Below, in pieces: positions 35,378 through 46,796 of a stretch of 64,000 nucleotides of DNA (positions within the stretch are counted from its first letter, which is position 1; the number at the start of each line of letters is the position of its first letter). The stretch is from Candidatus Pelagibacter sp. (GTDB taxonomy: Bacteria; Pseudomonadota; Alphaproteobacteria; Pelagibacterales; Pelagibacteraceae): positions 1 through 64,000 of the forward strand of contig JAOJAE010000001.1 of NCBI GenBank assembly GCA_028227525.1, read 5' to 3'. Under the pieces are notes generated by a model. It searched no databases, was not told the DNA's origin, and saw only the letters and a list, made by a program, of their open reading frames with translations. The position numbers and the translations under genes are program-made.

Positions 35378-36079
35378 ATGAGCAATATTAGATTATTTTA
35401 TCGTGAAAGTTTATCACTTAATTTAACTTCCACACTTGATAAATCACAATCTCATTATGTAAGTAAGGTTATGAGAATTAAAGAAAATGAATTTTTCTCT
35501 TTATTTAATGAAAGTGGTGAGTGGGAAGCAAAAATTTTAGGTATTTCAAAAAGTATTGTTGAGTTTAATGTTACAAAACAATTAAGACAAAAAGAGAATT
35601 TTAAAGAGTTGTGGTTAGCTTTTTCACCTATCAAATCTAATTACTTTAATTTTATGATCCAAAAAGCAACAGAGTTAGGAGTTACAAAGTTTTTGCCAAT
35701 TATTTTTGATCGAACAATTGTTAGGAAGATAAATAAAGAGAGATTAGAAAAAGTTATTATAGAAGCAGCAGAACAATCGAATAGAATTCAAGTTCCTAAT
35801 ATTGAAGACCCTCAAAATCTTCGTAATTTTTTAGATAAGAATGATGTTGATCTGATTTTCACAGATCTTAATTCTGATAATAATAAGTTAGATATAAAAA
35901 AACTTAGTAATAACCCAACTTGTATAGTCGTAGGTCCAGAGGGTGATTTTTCTGAGACAGAAAGAGAAGAGATTCTCTCATATAAAGGTGTTCAGGCTAT
36001 AAAAATTAACGAAAACATCCTGAGATCTGAAACGGCAGTTATTTCTGCAATATCAATCATAAATTACGCCATTAATTGA
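35378..36079 (+). CDS. rsmE: 16S rRNA (uracil-1498-N3) methyltransferase
   Basis: 233 residues of the SPOUT class. KSNYFNFMIQKATELGVTKFLPI, VIIEAAEQSNRIQVPNI and IVVGPEGDFSETEREEI with C-terminal LRSETAVISAISIINYAI (knot and SAM-binding regions) identify RsmE. The start at 35378 leaves a 16-bp gap to the divergent HAD gene. Confidence 0.95.
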   Translation: MSNIRLFYRESLSLNLTSTLDKSQSHYVSKVMRIKENEFFSLFNESGEWEAKILGISKSIVEFNVTKQLRQKENFKELWLAFSPIKSNYFNFMIQKATELGVTKFLPIIFDRTIVRKINKERLEKVIIEAAEQSNRIQVPNIEDPQNLRNFLDKNDVDLIFTDLNSDNNKLDIKKLSNNPTCIVVGPEGDFSETEREEILSYKGVQAIKINENILRSETAVISAISIINYAIN

Positions 36080-36139
36080 TATTTTGTCGCGAAAACTAAA
36101 GTGTAATTTTTTAAAAGACGATCTATATAGGGTAAAAAA

Positions 36140-38591
<2,452 letters not shown>

Positions 38592-38623
38592 TTATTTATT
38601 TAGATTTTTTAAACTGAGAATTA

Positions 38624-39535
38624 ATGATCAAGTCTAAACTAAAGAATAGAAATATAAGTCAGGAAGATGTTTTTAATTTTTCTGAGCTCTTTAAGCTAAT
38701 GAAGCCAAGAGTAATGTCTTTAGTAATTTTTACATGTGCCGTTGGGTTGTTGATGGCTCCAAACGTTGTTCCAACAAAAGATGCTATTATTGCAATTATA
38801 TTAGTATCTATTGGTGCTGGAGCAGCAGGTGCTTTAAACATGTGGTACGAGTCTGATCTTGATGCGTTAATGACAAGAACTTGTCTTAGACCAATACCAA
38901 CAGGAAAAGTTAATAGAAACCAAGCATTAGTTTTTGGTATTTCTCTATCAATATTTTCGGTAATTGCTCTTGATTTCTTTTCAAATAGAATATCAGCACT
39001 ATTATTATTATTTACCATCCTATTTTACGTATTTGTTTACACAATTTGGTTAAAGAGAAAAACTCCACAAAATATAGTTATTGGAGGTGCAGCAGGTGCA
39101 TTACCACCCGTTATTGGCTGGACTATAGCCACAAATTCTCTTTCTTTAGAACCTTTAACGTTTTTTTTAATAATTTTCTTTTGGACCCCATCTCATTTTT
39201 GGGCACTAAGTTTATATAAATCAGATGATTATAAAAAAGCAAAAATACCAATGCTTCCTTTAACAAATGGAGTTGAAAGTACAAAATTAAATATATTTAT
39301 TTATTCTTTAATTATGCTCCCTGTAATTGCTTTACCTTATTTAATTGGTTTTGTTAGTTTAGTATTTTTAATTCCTTCTCTGATTTTAACCTTTTATTAT
39401 AATTATTTATGTTTTGAGCTTTACAACTTTAAAAAAAATAAATTTAATGCAAAAAAAGCAAAATCTATATTTGGATATTCAATTTTATATTTATTTTTGA
39501 TATTTGTTCTTTTTTTAATAGATAAAATTTTATGA
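38624..39535 (+). CDS. ctaB: Protohaem IX farnesyltransferase
   Basis: 303 residues, a UbiA-superfamily membrane enzyme making haem O from haem B for cytochrome oxidase. The first Asp-rich motif is GALNMWYESDLDALMTRTCLRPIPTG and the second lies in the WALSLYKSDDYKKAKIPMLP loop. It follows coxA by 32 bp and its TGA overlaps the next start. Confidence 0.96.
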   Translation: MIKSKLKNRNISQEDVFNFSELFKLMKPRVMSLVIFTCAVGLLMAPNVVPTKDAIIAIILVSIGAGAAGALNMWYESDLDALMTRTCLRPIPTGKVNRNQALVFGISLSIFSVIALDFFSNRISALLLLFTILFYVFVYTIWLKRKTPQNIVIGGAAGALPPVIGWTIATNSLSLEPLTFFLIIFFWTPSHFWALSLYKSDDYKKAKIPMLPLTNGVESTKLNIFIYSLIMLPVIALPYLIGFVSLVFLIPSLILTFYYNYLCFELYNFKKNKFNAKKAKSIFGYSILYLFLIFVLFLIDKIL

Positions 39536-39657
39536 TGACACCTGACAAAAAAACTAAGAAAAAAAATATTCTAACTGCTGTAGCAATTTTGGCGTTTATG
39601 GTATTTCTATTTGTGTTTACTCTTTATAATGTGGGAGTTTTCGATAGACAGATATGA
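39535..39657 (+). CDS. Small single-TM protein of the cox cluster
   Basis: 40 residues from the ATG at 39535 (a preceding ATG at 39532 is in frame). It overlaps the ctaB stop by 1 base and the ctaG start by 4 bases (ATGA). Composition is a Lys-rich cytoplasmic N terminus (MTPDKKTKKKN), one membrane helix (~12-32) and a short polar tail. Alphaproteobacterial cox operons often carry such a tiny membrane ORF at this place (CoxF-like). The function is unknown; a role in oxidase assembly is inferred from position. Confidence 0.7.
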   Translation: MTPDKKTKKKNILTAVAILAFMVFLFVFTLYNVGVFDRQI

Positions 39658-40187
39658 TGAAGAAGAAAACCTTAACACCTGTTTTGCTAGGAGGAGTTTT
39701 TTTCTTAATGCTTGGACTTTCTTTTGCAGCAGTTCCTCTCTATGATATGTTTTGTCGAATAACTGGATTTGGAGGAACAACGCAAGTATCTAAAGAGGCC
39801 CCAAATATAGTATTGGATAAAGTGGTAAGTGTTAGATTTGATACCAACGTAAATAATCTTGAATGGAATTTTAAAGCAAAATCTAATGTTATTGATGTTA
39901 AAGTTGGTCAAGTTAACAAAATAGAGTTTGAGGTTGAAAATTATGGGGATGACACAAGTTATGGAGTAGCAAGTTTTAATGTTTCACCAACAAGTTTTGG
40001 TAAATATTATAGCAAATTAGGTTGTTTTTGTTTTGAAAAACAAGCTCTAAAAGCAGGCGAGAAGGCTACTTACGTCATGACATTTTATTTAGATCCTGAG
40101 CTTGTAAATGATCCAACTACAAAAAATCTTCAAGATGTAACTTTGTCGTACACTTTTTTCTCGACAGATTACTATAAACAATCATAA
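39654..40187 (+). CDS. ctaG: Cytochrome c oxidase assembly protein CtaG/Cox11
   Basis: 177 residues. An N-terminal membrane anchor (residues ~8-28) is followed by the periplasmic Cox11 domain. VPLYDMFCRITGFGGTTQ and GCFCFEKQALKAGE (the CFCF copper-binding motif) are diagnostic. It delivers copper to CuB of subunit I. ATG ATG occurs at the start; the first overlaps the small ORF before it. Confidence 0.96.
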   Translation: MMKKKTLTPVLLGGVFFLMLGLSFAAVPLYDMFCRITGFGGTTQVSKEAPNIVLDKVVSVRFDTNVNNLEWNFKAKSNVIDVKVGQVNKIEFEVENYGDDTSYGVASFNVSPTSFGKYYSKLGCFCFEKQALKAGEKATYVMTFYLDPELVNDPTTKNLQDVTLSYTFFSTDYYKQS

Positions 40188-40196
40188 TCACGAAAA

Positions 40197-40985
40197 ATGT
40201 CAGCTGAAAAAAAACATGATTACCACTTAGTAGATCCAAGTCCTTGGCCTATCTATGTGTCATTCTCTTGCTTAGTGTTAGCAATAGGATCAATTTTCTA
40301 TATGCATAACGATGTTTCGTGGGGAATGTATCTTGGTTTAGCATTAGTTATATATGGTGCTTATATGTGGTTTAGAGATGTTGTAATAGAGGCAGAACAT
40401 CAAGGTCATCACACACCTGTCGTTCAAATTCATCATAGATATGGAATGACTTTATTTATTGCATCAGAAGTAATGTTCTTTGTTGCATGGTTCTGGGCAT
40501 ATTTTGATATCAGCTTATTTCCAAATGAATTTGTTGGAAACGTTTGGCCTCCTAAAGATATAGAAACTTTTGATCCTTGGGATATACCACTAATAAATAC
40601 ACTTGTTTTATTACTATCAGGAACAACAGTAACTTGGGCACACCACTCATTAATAGAGGGAGATAGAAAAGGATTTATTCAAGGTCTAACTTTAACTGTT
40701 ATTTTAGGTTTCTTTTTCACTTTACTTCAAGCTTACGAATATCATCATGCTACTTTTGATTACTCGGGCCACATTTATGGAGCAGTATTTTATATGGCAA
40801 CAGGTTTTCATGGGTTTCATGTTATAATTGGAACAATATTTCTAGCCGTATGTTTAGCTAGAGCTAAAAAAGGACATTTTACAAAAGATCATCATTTCGG
40901 ATTTGAAGCAGCGGCTTGGTACTGGCATTTTGTTGATGTAGTTTGGCTGTTCTTATTTGCAGCAATATATGTTTGGGGAAGTTAA
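40197..40985 (+). CDS. coxC: Cytochrome c oxidase subunit III
   Basis: 262 residues with seven membrane segments. HDYHLVDPSPWPIYVSFS, IASEVMFFVAWFWAYFD (lipid-binding Glu region), TGFHGFHVIIGTIFLAVCLAR and the C-terminal FEAAAWYWHFVDVVWLFLF are hallmark blocks. It stabilises subunit I and supports proton uptake. It starts 9 bp after ctaG. Confidence 0.97.
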   Translation: MSAEKKHDYHLVDPSPWPIYVSFSCLVLAIGSIFYMHNDVSWGMYLGLALVIYGAYMWFRDVVIEAEHQGHHTPVVQIHHRYGMTLFIASEVMFFVAWFWAYFDISLFPNEFVGNVWPPKDIETFDPWDIPLINTLVLLLSGTTVTWAHHSLIEGDRKGFIQGLTLTVILGFFFTLLQAYEYHHATFDYSGHIYGAVFYMATGFHGFHVIIGTIFLAVCLARAKKGHFTKDHHFGFEAAAWYWHFVDVVWLFLFAAIYVWGS

Positions 40986-40995
40986 TAATTAACTC

Positions 40996-41649
40996 TTGAA
41001 GAATAAGTTTCTATTTTCAGTTTTTGTCTATTTTATTATTTTAGTTTTATTATCTCTGGGTTCTTGGCAGCTTTACAGATTAAATTGGAAATTGAATTTG
41101 ATATCAGAAATTGAAAATTCTTTAAAAAATGATCCAGTTGAATTATCAAAATCTGATAAAAAAAATTATTTAAGAATTAAAACTTCAGGACAAATAGATT
41201 TTGATAAACAAATTTATCTATACAACCTAAATAAAAGCGGAAAACCAGGATTTGAAGTAATTAATCCTATTTTAATAGGAAATGAAAATTATTTAATTAA
41301 TAGAGGGTGGATATCATTTGATCAAAAAGATCAATCAGAAATCAATTTTGTAAATGAAGCTAAAATAATTGGAACATTAAAATTACAAACAAAAGCTAGC
41401 ACATTTAAACCAGAAAATGATATTGAAAAGAATTATTGGTTTACATTAAATAGAGACGATGTTTTTAAGTATACCGGTAAAAATTTTTCAAATTTTATAA
41501 TTTATTTAAATGGTGATTATAAAACCCCAGAACCCAAAATAATTACCGCCAATATTTCAAACAATCATAAAAAGTACGCAATTACTTGGTTTTCAATGGC
41601 GATTTCAATTCTTTTGATATATTTATATTTTAGAAGGAAAAATTATTAA
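40996..41649 (+). CDS. SURF1-family oxidase assembly protein
   Basis: 217 residues. Two membrane segments bracket a periplasmic domain: an N-terminal helix ending LGSWQLYRLNWK (SURF1 signature LGxWQxxRxxWK) and a C-terminal one (YAITWFSMAISILLIYLYF, where Y-A-x-x-W-F is conserved). NRGWISF is the inner family block. SURF1 helps insert haem a into subunit I. The start codon appears to be TTG at 40996. It closes the cox run and abuts thrC. Confidence 0.93.
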   Translation: MKNKFLFSVFVYFIILVLLSLGSWQLYRLNWKLNLISEIENSLKNDPVELSKSDKKNYLRIKTSGQIDFDKQIYLYNLNKSGKPGFEVINPILIGNENYLINRGWISFDQKDQSEINFVNEAKIIGTLKLQTKASTFKPENDIEKNYWFTLNRDDVFKYTGKNFSNFIIYLNGDYKTPEPKIITANISNNHKKYAITWFSMAISILLIYLYFRRKNY

Positions 41650-43029
41650 ATGAAATATATAAGCACTCGCAATAATTCAAAAACTTTTAATTTCAAAGAA
41701 GTTTTTATTAAAGGGCTTGCAGATGATGGTGGTCTATTTATTTCAAAAAGTTTAAATAAATTTAGTGAAGCTGAAATAGATAGTTTTAAGAAACTTAGTT
41801 ATCAAGATTTGGCAAAAAATATTATATTTTCTTTTATTGGTGATTTTATGAGTGAAAATGATTTGAGCAGAATCATTGATAAATCATATTCAGTTTTTAG
41901 GGAAAAAAATGTTGTAAAACTTATAAAAGTTGGAGACAGATCTGTGTTAGAGTTATTTCATGGCCCCACTTTAGCATTCAAAGATGTTGCAATGCAATTG
42001 TTAGGTAATTTTTATGAATATTATTTAAATAATGAAAATGAAAAAATTAATATAGTTGTAGCAACTTCAGGAGATACTGGAGCAGCAGCAATAGATGCTA
42101 TTAAGGGTAAGAAAAATGTTAATATTTTTGTTCTTCATCCTCACAATCGTGTTTCATCGGTTCAAAGAAAGTTAATGACAACTGGAAAAGAACAAAATGT
42201 CATTAATATTGCTATTAATGGTAATTTTGATGACTGCCAAAATTTAGTTAAATCTATGTTTGCTGATAAAATTTTTTCAAATGAAATTAGAATGTCAGGA
42301 GTTAACTCAATTAACTGGGCGAGAATTATTGCACAGAGTGTATATTATTTTTATAGCTATTTTTTAGTAGAAGATAAGGATAGACCTCTGAACTTTTCAG
42401 TTCCGACTGGAAATTTTGGAGATGTATATGCTGGATATTTAGCAAAAAAAATGGGGCTGCCTATTAACAAGTTAGTTGTTGCAACTAATCAAAACGATAT
42501 TTTACATAGAGCAATTTCAAAGGGTAGTTATGAGGTAGAAAAGGTAACAGAAACTATTTCCCCGAGTATGGACATACAAATCGCTAGTAATTTTGAAAGA
42601 CTTATCTATGATTTAAATGATTGTGATGACGGTAAGACAATTAATGTGATGAAAGATATAAGAGAAAAAGGAAAATACATAATTGATCAAGAAAGATTAA
42701 ATAAAATTAATACTGATTTTTTATCATCAAAAACGAGCGAAGAGGAAGTTTTAGAAACTATTAAAAAAGTTTATGAGAAATTTGATATTGTTTTAGATCC
42801 TCACAGCGCAATAGGCTATGGAGCTTTTGATAAAGTTAACCTAAGTGGAAATAATATAGTTTTAGCTACTGCTCACCCTTGTAAGTTTCCTGATGCAATA
42901 AAAAATGCTATAAACTTAAAAGCTGAATTACCAAAAGAACTAATGTATATTTTGAATGAAAAAGAAAATTTTGATATTATTGATAATAATATCGATAAAG
43001 TAAAACAACACATAAAAGAGAGAATTTAA
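41650..43029 (+). CDS. thrC: Threonine synthase
   Basis: 459 residues, the longer (E. coli-like) class. It converts O-phosphohomoserine to threonine with PLP. MKYISTRNNSKTFNFKEVFIKGLADDGGLF is the N-terminal block, GPTLAFKDVAMQ holds the PLP Lys, and VATSGDTGAAAIDAI the phosphate-binding turn. It abuts the SURF1 gene. thrB lies nearby on the opposite strand (43931-44896). Confidence 0.97.
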   Translation: MKYISTRNNSKTFNFKEVFIKGLADDGGLFISKSLNKFSEAEIDSFKKLSYQDLAKNIIFSFIGDFMSENDLSRIIDKSYSVFREKNVVKLIKVGDRSVLELFHGPTLAFKDVAMQLLGNFYEYYLNNENEKINIVVATSGDTGAAAIDAIKGKKNVNIFVLHPHNRVSSVQRKLMTTGKEQNVINIAINGNFDDCQNLVKSMFADKIFSNEIRMSGVNSINWARIIAQSVYYFYSYFLVEDKDRPLNFSVPTGNFGDVYAGYLAKKMGLPINKLVVATNQNDILHRAISKGSYEVEKVTETISPSMDIQIASNFERLIYDLNDCDDGKTINVMKDIREKGKYIIDQERLNKINTDFLSSKTSEEEVLETIKKVYEKFDIVLDPHSAIGYGAFDKVNLSGNNIVLATAHPCKFPDAIKNAINLKAELPKELMYILNEKENFDIIDNNIDKVKQHIKERI

Positions 43030-43514
43030 TGAATTTAAAAGAAAATGATAACTTACCAAATTCTGAAGTCTTTGTTCTTGCAGAGGGAGAACCAGTTAAA
43101 AAAAATATCGAAGATTTAATTAAAAATAAAAAAGTTGTAATATTTGGTCTTCCAGGTGCTTATACCTCGGTATGTTCTGCAAAGCATTTACCTGGCTATG
43201 TGAATATGAGTGAAAAATATAAAGAAAAAGGAATTGATCAAATTATCTGTGTTTCAGTAAATGATCCATTTGTGATGAATGCATGGGGAAAAGAGAATAA
43301 TGTAGGTGATAAAATTTTAATGATGGGTGATCCTTTTTTGAATTTTACTAAAGCGATAGGTGCTGATGTGGATAAAAGTGGTAGAGGTCTTGGCATAAGA
43401 TCAAACAGATATACAATGTTGGTTGATGACATGAAGGTTATAAAGTTACAGGAAGAAAAAGACACAGGTTCTTGTGAAATTTCAGCTGCTGAAAATTTTT
43501 TAGAATTAGTTTAG
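43029..43514 (+). CDS. Peroxiredoxin, Prx5 type
   Basis: 161 residues. VVIFGLPGAYTSVCSAKHLPGY carries the peroxidatic Cys in the Prx5 context (PGAxTxxCSxxHxPGY). MNAWGKENNV and the RSNRYTMLVDDMKVIKL region are also typical. It reduces peroxides with thiol donors; no fused glutaredoxin domain is present. It overlaps thrC by 1 base and the convergent rnhA by 9 bases. Confidence 0.93.
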   Translation: MNLKENDNLPNSEVFVLAEGEPVKKNIEDLIKNKKVVIFGLPGAYTSVCSAKHLPGYVNMSEKYKEKGIDQIICVSVNDPFVMNAWGKENNVGDKILMMGDPFLNFTKAIGADVDKSGRGLGIRSNRYTMLVDDMKVIKLQEEKDTGSCEISAAENFLELV

Positions 43515-43931
43515 ATTTGCAGCTTTTTTAGCTAGTAAATCAACTTTCTCATTCATTACATTGCCAGCATGAGCTTTAACCCAATTCCATTTAACATTTA
43601 AAGATTTATTTAAATCATATAACTCAACCCACAAATCTTTATTTTTTACATCTTCTTTTTTTGATGTTTTCCAATTGTTTACTACCCAAGTATTAATCCA
43701 CTCGGTTATTCCAATTTTCACGTATTGAGAGTCTGTATAAATTTCAATTTGGTCGCTTTGCTTCATTTCTTTTAGTGCTCTAATGGGTGCCAATAGTTCC
43801 ATTCTATTATTTGTAGTATTTTTTTCACTACCACTTATTTCTTTAATTTCACCATTTATACTTATGATTGCTGCCCACCCTCCATCACCAGGATTTGATA
43901 AACATGATCCGTCTGTATAAATCTTAATCAT
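43506..43931 (-). CDS. rnhA: Ribonuclease HI
   Basis: 141 residues. It cleaves RNA in RNA-DNA hybrids. The catalytic acidic residues are seen in IKIYTDGSCLSNPG (Asp), NNRMELLAPIRAL (Glu), EIYTDSQYVKIGI (Asp) and the C-terminal VKAHAGNVMNEKVDLLAKKAA (Asp; the usual H-G-H is H-A-G here). It is the last gene of the long minus-strand run, overlapping thrB by 1 base. Confidence 0.95.
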   Translation of the reverse strand: MIKIYTDGSCLSNPGDGGWAAIISINGEIKEISGSEKNTTNNRMELLAPIRALKEMKQSDQIEIYTDSQYVKIGITEWINTWVVNNWKTSKKEDVKNKDLWVELYDLNKSLNVKWNWVKAHAGNVMNEKVDLLAKKAANLN

Positions 43932-44896
43932 TAAATTAAATAATTTTTATAAGAGATTAAGTTATTATGTGTAATAAGCTTTTGATAATATTCATTTGGA
44001 TCTTTAATTTGTATTAAAGCAGTTTTGGGAGTATTTGAATAATCATAAAGTCTAGTAAGCAAATATCTCATTGCAGCACCTCGACACAAAATATTTAATG
44101 ATTTTTTTTCTTTAAGTGAAATATTCTTAATACTCTCGTACCCTTTAATTAAATTTTTTATTTTTTGTTTATTAATTTTAAATTTTGAATTTTTATTATC
44201 AAAACACAATGCATTGATACAAATAGCTATTTCATACATAAAATAATCATTTGCAGCAAAATAAAAATCAATAATCCCAGATAATTTATTATTTTTAAAA
44301 AAAATATTATCAATAAATAAATCACCATGAATAATTCCTGAGGGTAGTTTTTTTGGCCACCTTTTCTTAATATCTTTTAAATTGTCTATTAAAAATTTTT
44401 CTAAATTATTAAATTTTTTCGATTTAAACTTAATACTTTTTAGCAAAGGATCTAAATTTTTAATACCCATTGAGTTTTTTCTAGTTATTTTAATATTTTT
44501 AGTTACAGAGTGCATTTGGGCAATTATTTTGCCAACTTCAAAACAGTTTTTTGAGTTGAGTTTACTCTTATCTTTTCCTTCTAAGAAAGAGACAATACAA
44601 GCTGTTTTGCTTTTTAGTTTTATCAAATAGTTCCCATTATTATTTTTTAAAGGTTTTGGACAACTAATATTAGAATGATTTAATTCATCCATTAACTTCA
44701 TGAAAAAAGGAATTTCTTTATTAGAAACTCTTTTTTCAAAAATAGTTAATATAAATTTTTTATTTTTGGATTTTAGTAAGTAATTAGTATTTTCAATTCC
44801 TTTTTTGATACCTTGAAAACTAACAATCTTTTCAATATCAAATTTATTATTAATGATAGAAATATCTTTTTTATTAATTTTTGTATAAACAGCCAT
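43931..44896 (-). CDS. thrB: Homoserine kinase (ThrB, APH-like type)
   Basis: 321 residues of the aminoglycoside-phosphotransferase-like homoserine kinase (ThrB of many alphaproteobacteria), not the GHMP form. SFQGIKKGIENTNYLLKSKNKKFILTIFE (N lobe), SGIIHGDLFIDNIFFKNNKLSGIIDF (catalytic HGDxxxxN and DF loop) are diagnostic. It makes O-phosphohomoserine, the substrate of ThrC encoded opposite. It lies directly after ispH. Confidence 0.92.
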   Translation of the reverse strand: MAVYTKINKKDISIINNKFDIEKIVSFQGIKKGIENTNYLLKSKNKKFILTIFEKRVSNKEIPFFMKLMDELNHSNISCPKPLKNNNGNYLIKLKSKTACIVSFLEGKDKSKLNSKNCFEVGKIIAQMHSVTKNIKITRKNSMGIKNLDPLLKSIKFKSKKFNNLEKFLIDNLKDIKKRWPKKLPSGIIHGDLFIDNIFFKNNKLSGIIDFYFAANDYFMYEIAICINALCFDNKNSKFKINKQKIKNLIKGYESIKNISLKEKKSLNILCRGAAMRYLLTRLYDYSNTPKTALIQIKDPNEYYQKLITHNNLISYKNYLI

Positions 44897-45841
44897 TTAA
44901 TTTAATTTTTTTGGGATTTTAAATACTACGTCTTCTTTGATTATTTCTACTTCTTCTATAGTTATAGTAAATCTATTTTTTAAATCATTAATAAAATTAT
45001 CTACTAAAATTTCTGGTGCAGAAGCTCCAGATGAAATTCCAATTATTTTTGAATTTTCAATGAGATCATATGGGATTTCACTTTCAGAATGAATTAAGTA
45101 TGAATCTGAACATCCCGATTTTTTAGCAACCTCAACAAGTCTCACAGAGTTTGACGAATTTCTGCTACCAATTATAAAAAACATATCACATTTTTTTGCA
45201 ATATTTTTAACAGCCATCTGTCTATTTGTAGTTGCATAACAAATATCTTCTTTTAAAGGTTCGCGTATATTTGGAAATCTATTTTTTAAAATATTTATTA
45301 TTTCTTTGGTATCATCTATAGATAAAGTTGTTTGCGTTACAAAAGCAATTTTTTTATCTGTATTAATTTTATAATTTTTTGCCTCATCTTCATTTTGAAT
45401 GAGATGAATACTACCAGCGGGTAATTGACCCATTGTTCCTATAACTTCAGGGTGATTTTTGTGACCTATTAAAATTATATGATAATTAGCTTTATTAAGA
45501 TTTTCAGCTTCTCTATGTACTTTAGACACTAGAGGACAAGTGGCATCAACATAAGTCATATTATAATTAATTGCATCAAGAGGTATCTGTTTAGGTACCC
45601 CATGAGCTGAAAAAATTACAGGTCTTGTTTTATCCTCAATTTCCTCCAGTTCTTCAACAAATACCGCTCCTTTCATTTTTAAATCGTCAACAACATATTT
45701 GTTGTGAACAATTTCATGACGAACATAAACAGGAGCCCCATATTTTTGTATAGATTTTTCAACAATTTCAATAGCTCTCTCGACCCCAGCACAAAAACCT
45801 CTTGGGGCAGATAATAAAATTTTTAATTCTTTATTTTTCAT
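44897..45841 (-). CDS. ispH: 4-hydroxy-3-methylbut-2-enyl diphosphate reductase
   Basis: 314 residues. The last enzyme of the MEP pathway, producing IPP and DMAPP. The three Cys ligands of the 4Fe-4S cluster are present: APRGFCAGVERAI (C17), DATCPLVSKVH and ICYATTNRQ. TQTTLSIDDT and SSNSVRLVEVAK are substrate-binding blocks. It is directly behind blh (start overlap of 11 bases), linking isoprenoid supply to carotenoid/retinal synthesis. ispE, another MEP gene, is at 62598. Confidence 0.97.
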   Translation of the reverse strand: MKNKELKILLSAPRGFCAGVERAIEIVEKSIQKYGAPVYVRHEIVHNKYVVDDLKMKGAVFVEELEEIEDKTRPVIFSAHGVPKQIPLDAINYNMTYVDATCPLVSKVHREAENLNKANYHIILIGHKNHPEVIGTMGQLPAGSIHLIQNEDEAKNYKINTDKKIAFVTQTTLSIDDTKEIINILKNRFPNIREPLKEDICYATTNRQMAVKNIAKKCDMFFIIGSRNSSNSVRLVEVAKKSGCSDSYLIHSESEIPYDLIENSKIIGISSGASAPEILVDNFINDLKNRFTITIEEVEIIKEDVVFKIPKKLN

Positions 45842-46796
45842 TTTTTTCTAAAAAATATTCCAGCAATATATGTGGAAAGGTTAAAGACGCCAAACCTATA
45901 AATATTATTTTTAAAATAGAACTATTAAAACTATAGCTGTCATTTAATAAATAAAAGCCAATTAAGCAAAAAAAAGCTGTCAAAACTGTAAGAGGTAAAG
46001 CTTTTTTGCCAAATACTTTTAGTCCATTTATAAAATCGTTTTTATCTAATTCATTAACAAGTGTAATGCTATGTCTGATAGAGTGCAAAAAGCAAAAGTA
46101 AATTGTAAACGCAACCAAAGGAGATAGATAATAATTTAATATCAAAATTGAAAAGTAGTCTAAAAAAATAGTAAATTTTTTTATTTCAAATTTTCTTACA
46201 AATAAATAAACGCTAGATAAAGTGCTTAAAACAATTCCTATTGGTAATATCTTATTAATTTCTATAAATTCTAAAGTTGAATAAAACATCTCATTGTCAA
46301 CCAGTAAAAATTTAAATATAGCTATTGTTTCATTAAAGTGAAAATAAATTGGTGCTAGAATTATCAACAAACCTTTAAAGAAAAAAAGAAATTGATTTAA
46401 CTTAGAATTTTCATTGATCAAAAATTGTGTATCTTCTTTGCCGAAATGAAAAGAGGCGACAAGCAAAAAAATAATCAATGAAATAGATGGTGCTAAAATC
46501 CATATTATGATTACTGAAATAGCTATTAAAATGTATAAAAAATAAAAGATAGAAATTTTTTCAATATTAAGAATATTAAAAAGTCTTTTACCTTTAACAT
46601 GGTCTAAAGATCCATGAGATACTCCAATAGTTAGGATTAATAACAAACAAATTAATGGTGAAATATTAAAATTATTAAATTTAAAAATTATCAATGAAAA
46701 AATATTAGAAAATAAAAAAAAAACAAAAGAGTGATTTAGATTTATTTTTTTGATTTCATTGCTCATACTTAAATTAGTTGTTTTAAAAAAATCCAT
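45831..46796 (-). CDS. blh: Beta-carotene 15,15'-dioxygenase (Brp/Blh)
   Basis: 321 residues (311 if translation starts at the MSNEIKK Met at 46766, two bases after the crtY stop; the longer start overlaps crtY by 28). Seven or more membrane segments carry the conserved His of the family: VSHGSLDHVKGKRLF, ASFHFGKEDTQF and FCFLHSIRHS. The enzyme splits beta-carotene into two retinals, the chromophore of proteorhodopsin. It is placed after crtI-crtB-crtY, completing a retinal pathway from phytoene synthesis. No rhodopsin gene is in this window. Confidence 0.92.
   Translation of the reverse strand: MDFFKTTNLSMSNEIKKINLNHSFVFFLFSNIFSLIIFKFNNFNISPLICLLLILTIGVSHGSLDHVKGKRLFNILNIEKISIFYFLYILIAISVIIIWILAPSISLIIFLLVASFHFGKEDTQFLINENSKLNQFLFFFKGLLIILAPIYFHFNETIAIFKFLLVDNEMFYSTLEFIEINKILPIGIVLSTLSSVYLFVRKFEIKKFTIFLDYFSILILNYYLSPLVAFTIYFCFLHSIRHSITLVNELDKNDFINGLKVFGKKALPLTVLTAFFCLIGFYLLNDSYSFNSSILKIIFIGLASLTFPHILLEYFLEKNEK

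Noticed and set aside
35362..35385. TTG start of the haloacid dehalogenase gene
   Set aside because: It overlaps the rsmE start and adds residues before the family N terminus; the ATG at 35361 fits.
41650..44896. thrC and thrB as one threonine operon
   Set aside because: They are on opposite strands with the peroxiredoxin and rnhA genes between them; only proximity is shared.
46769..46796. Frameshift between crtY and blh
   Set aside because: Both reading frames have complete family ends; the 28-base overlap disappears if blh starts at the Met at 46766.
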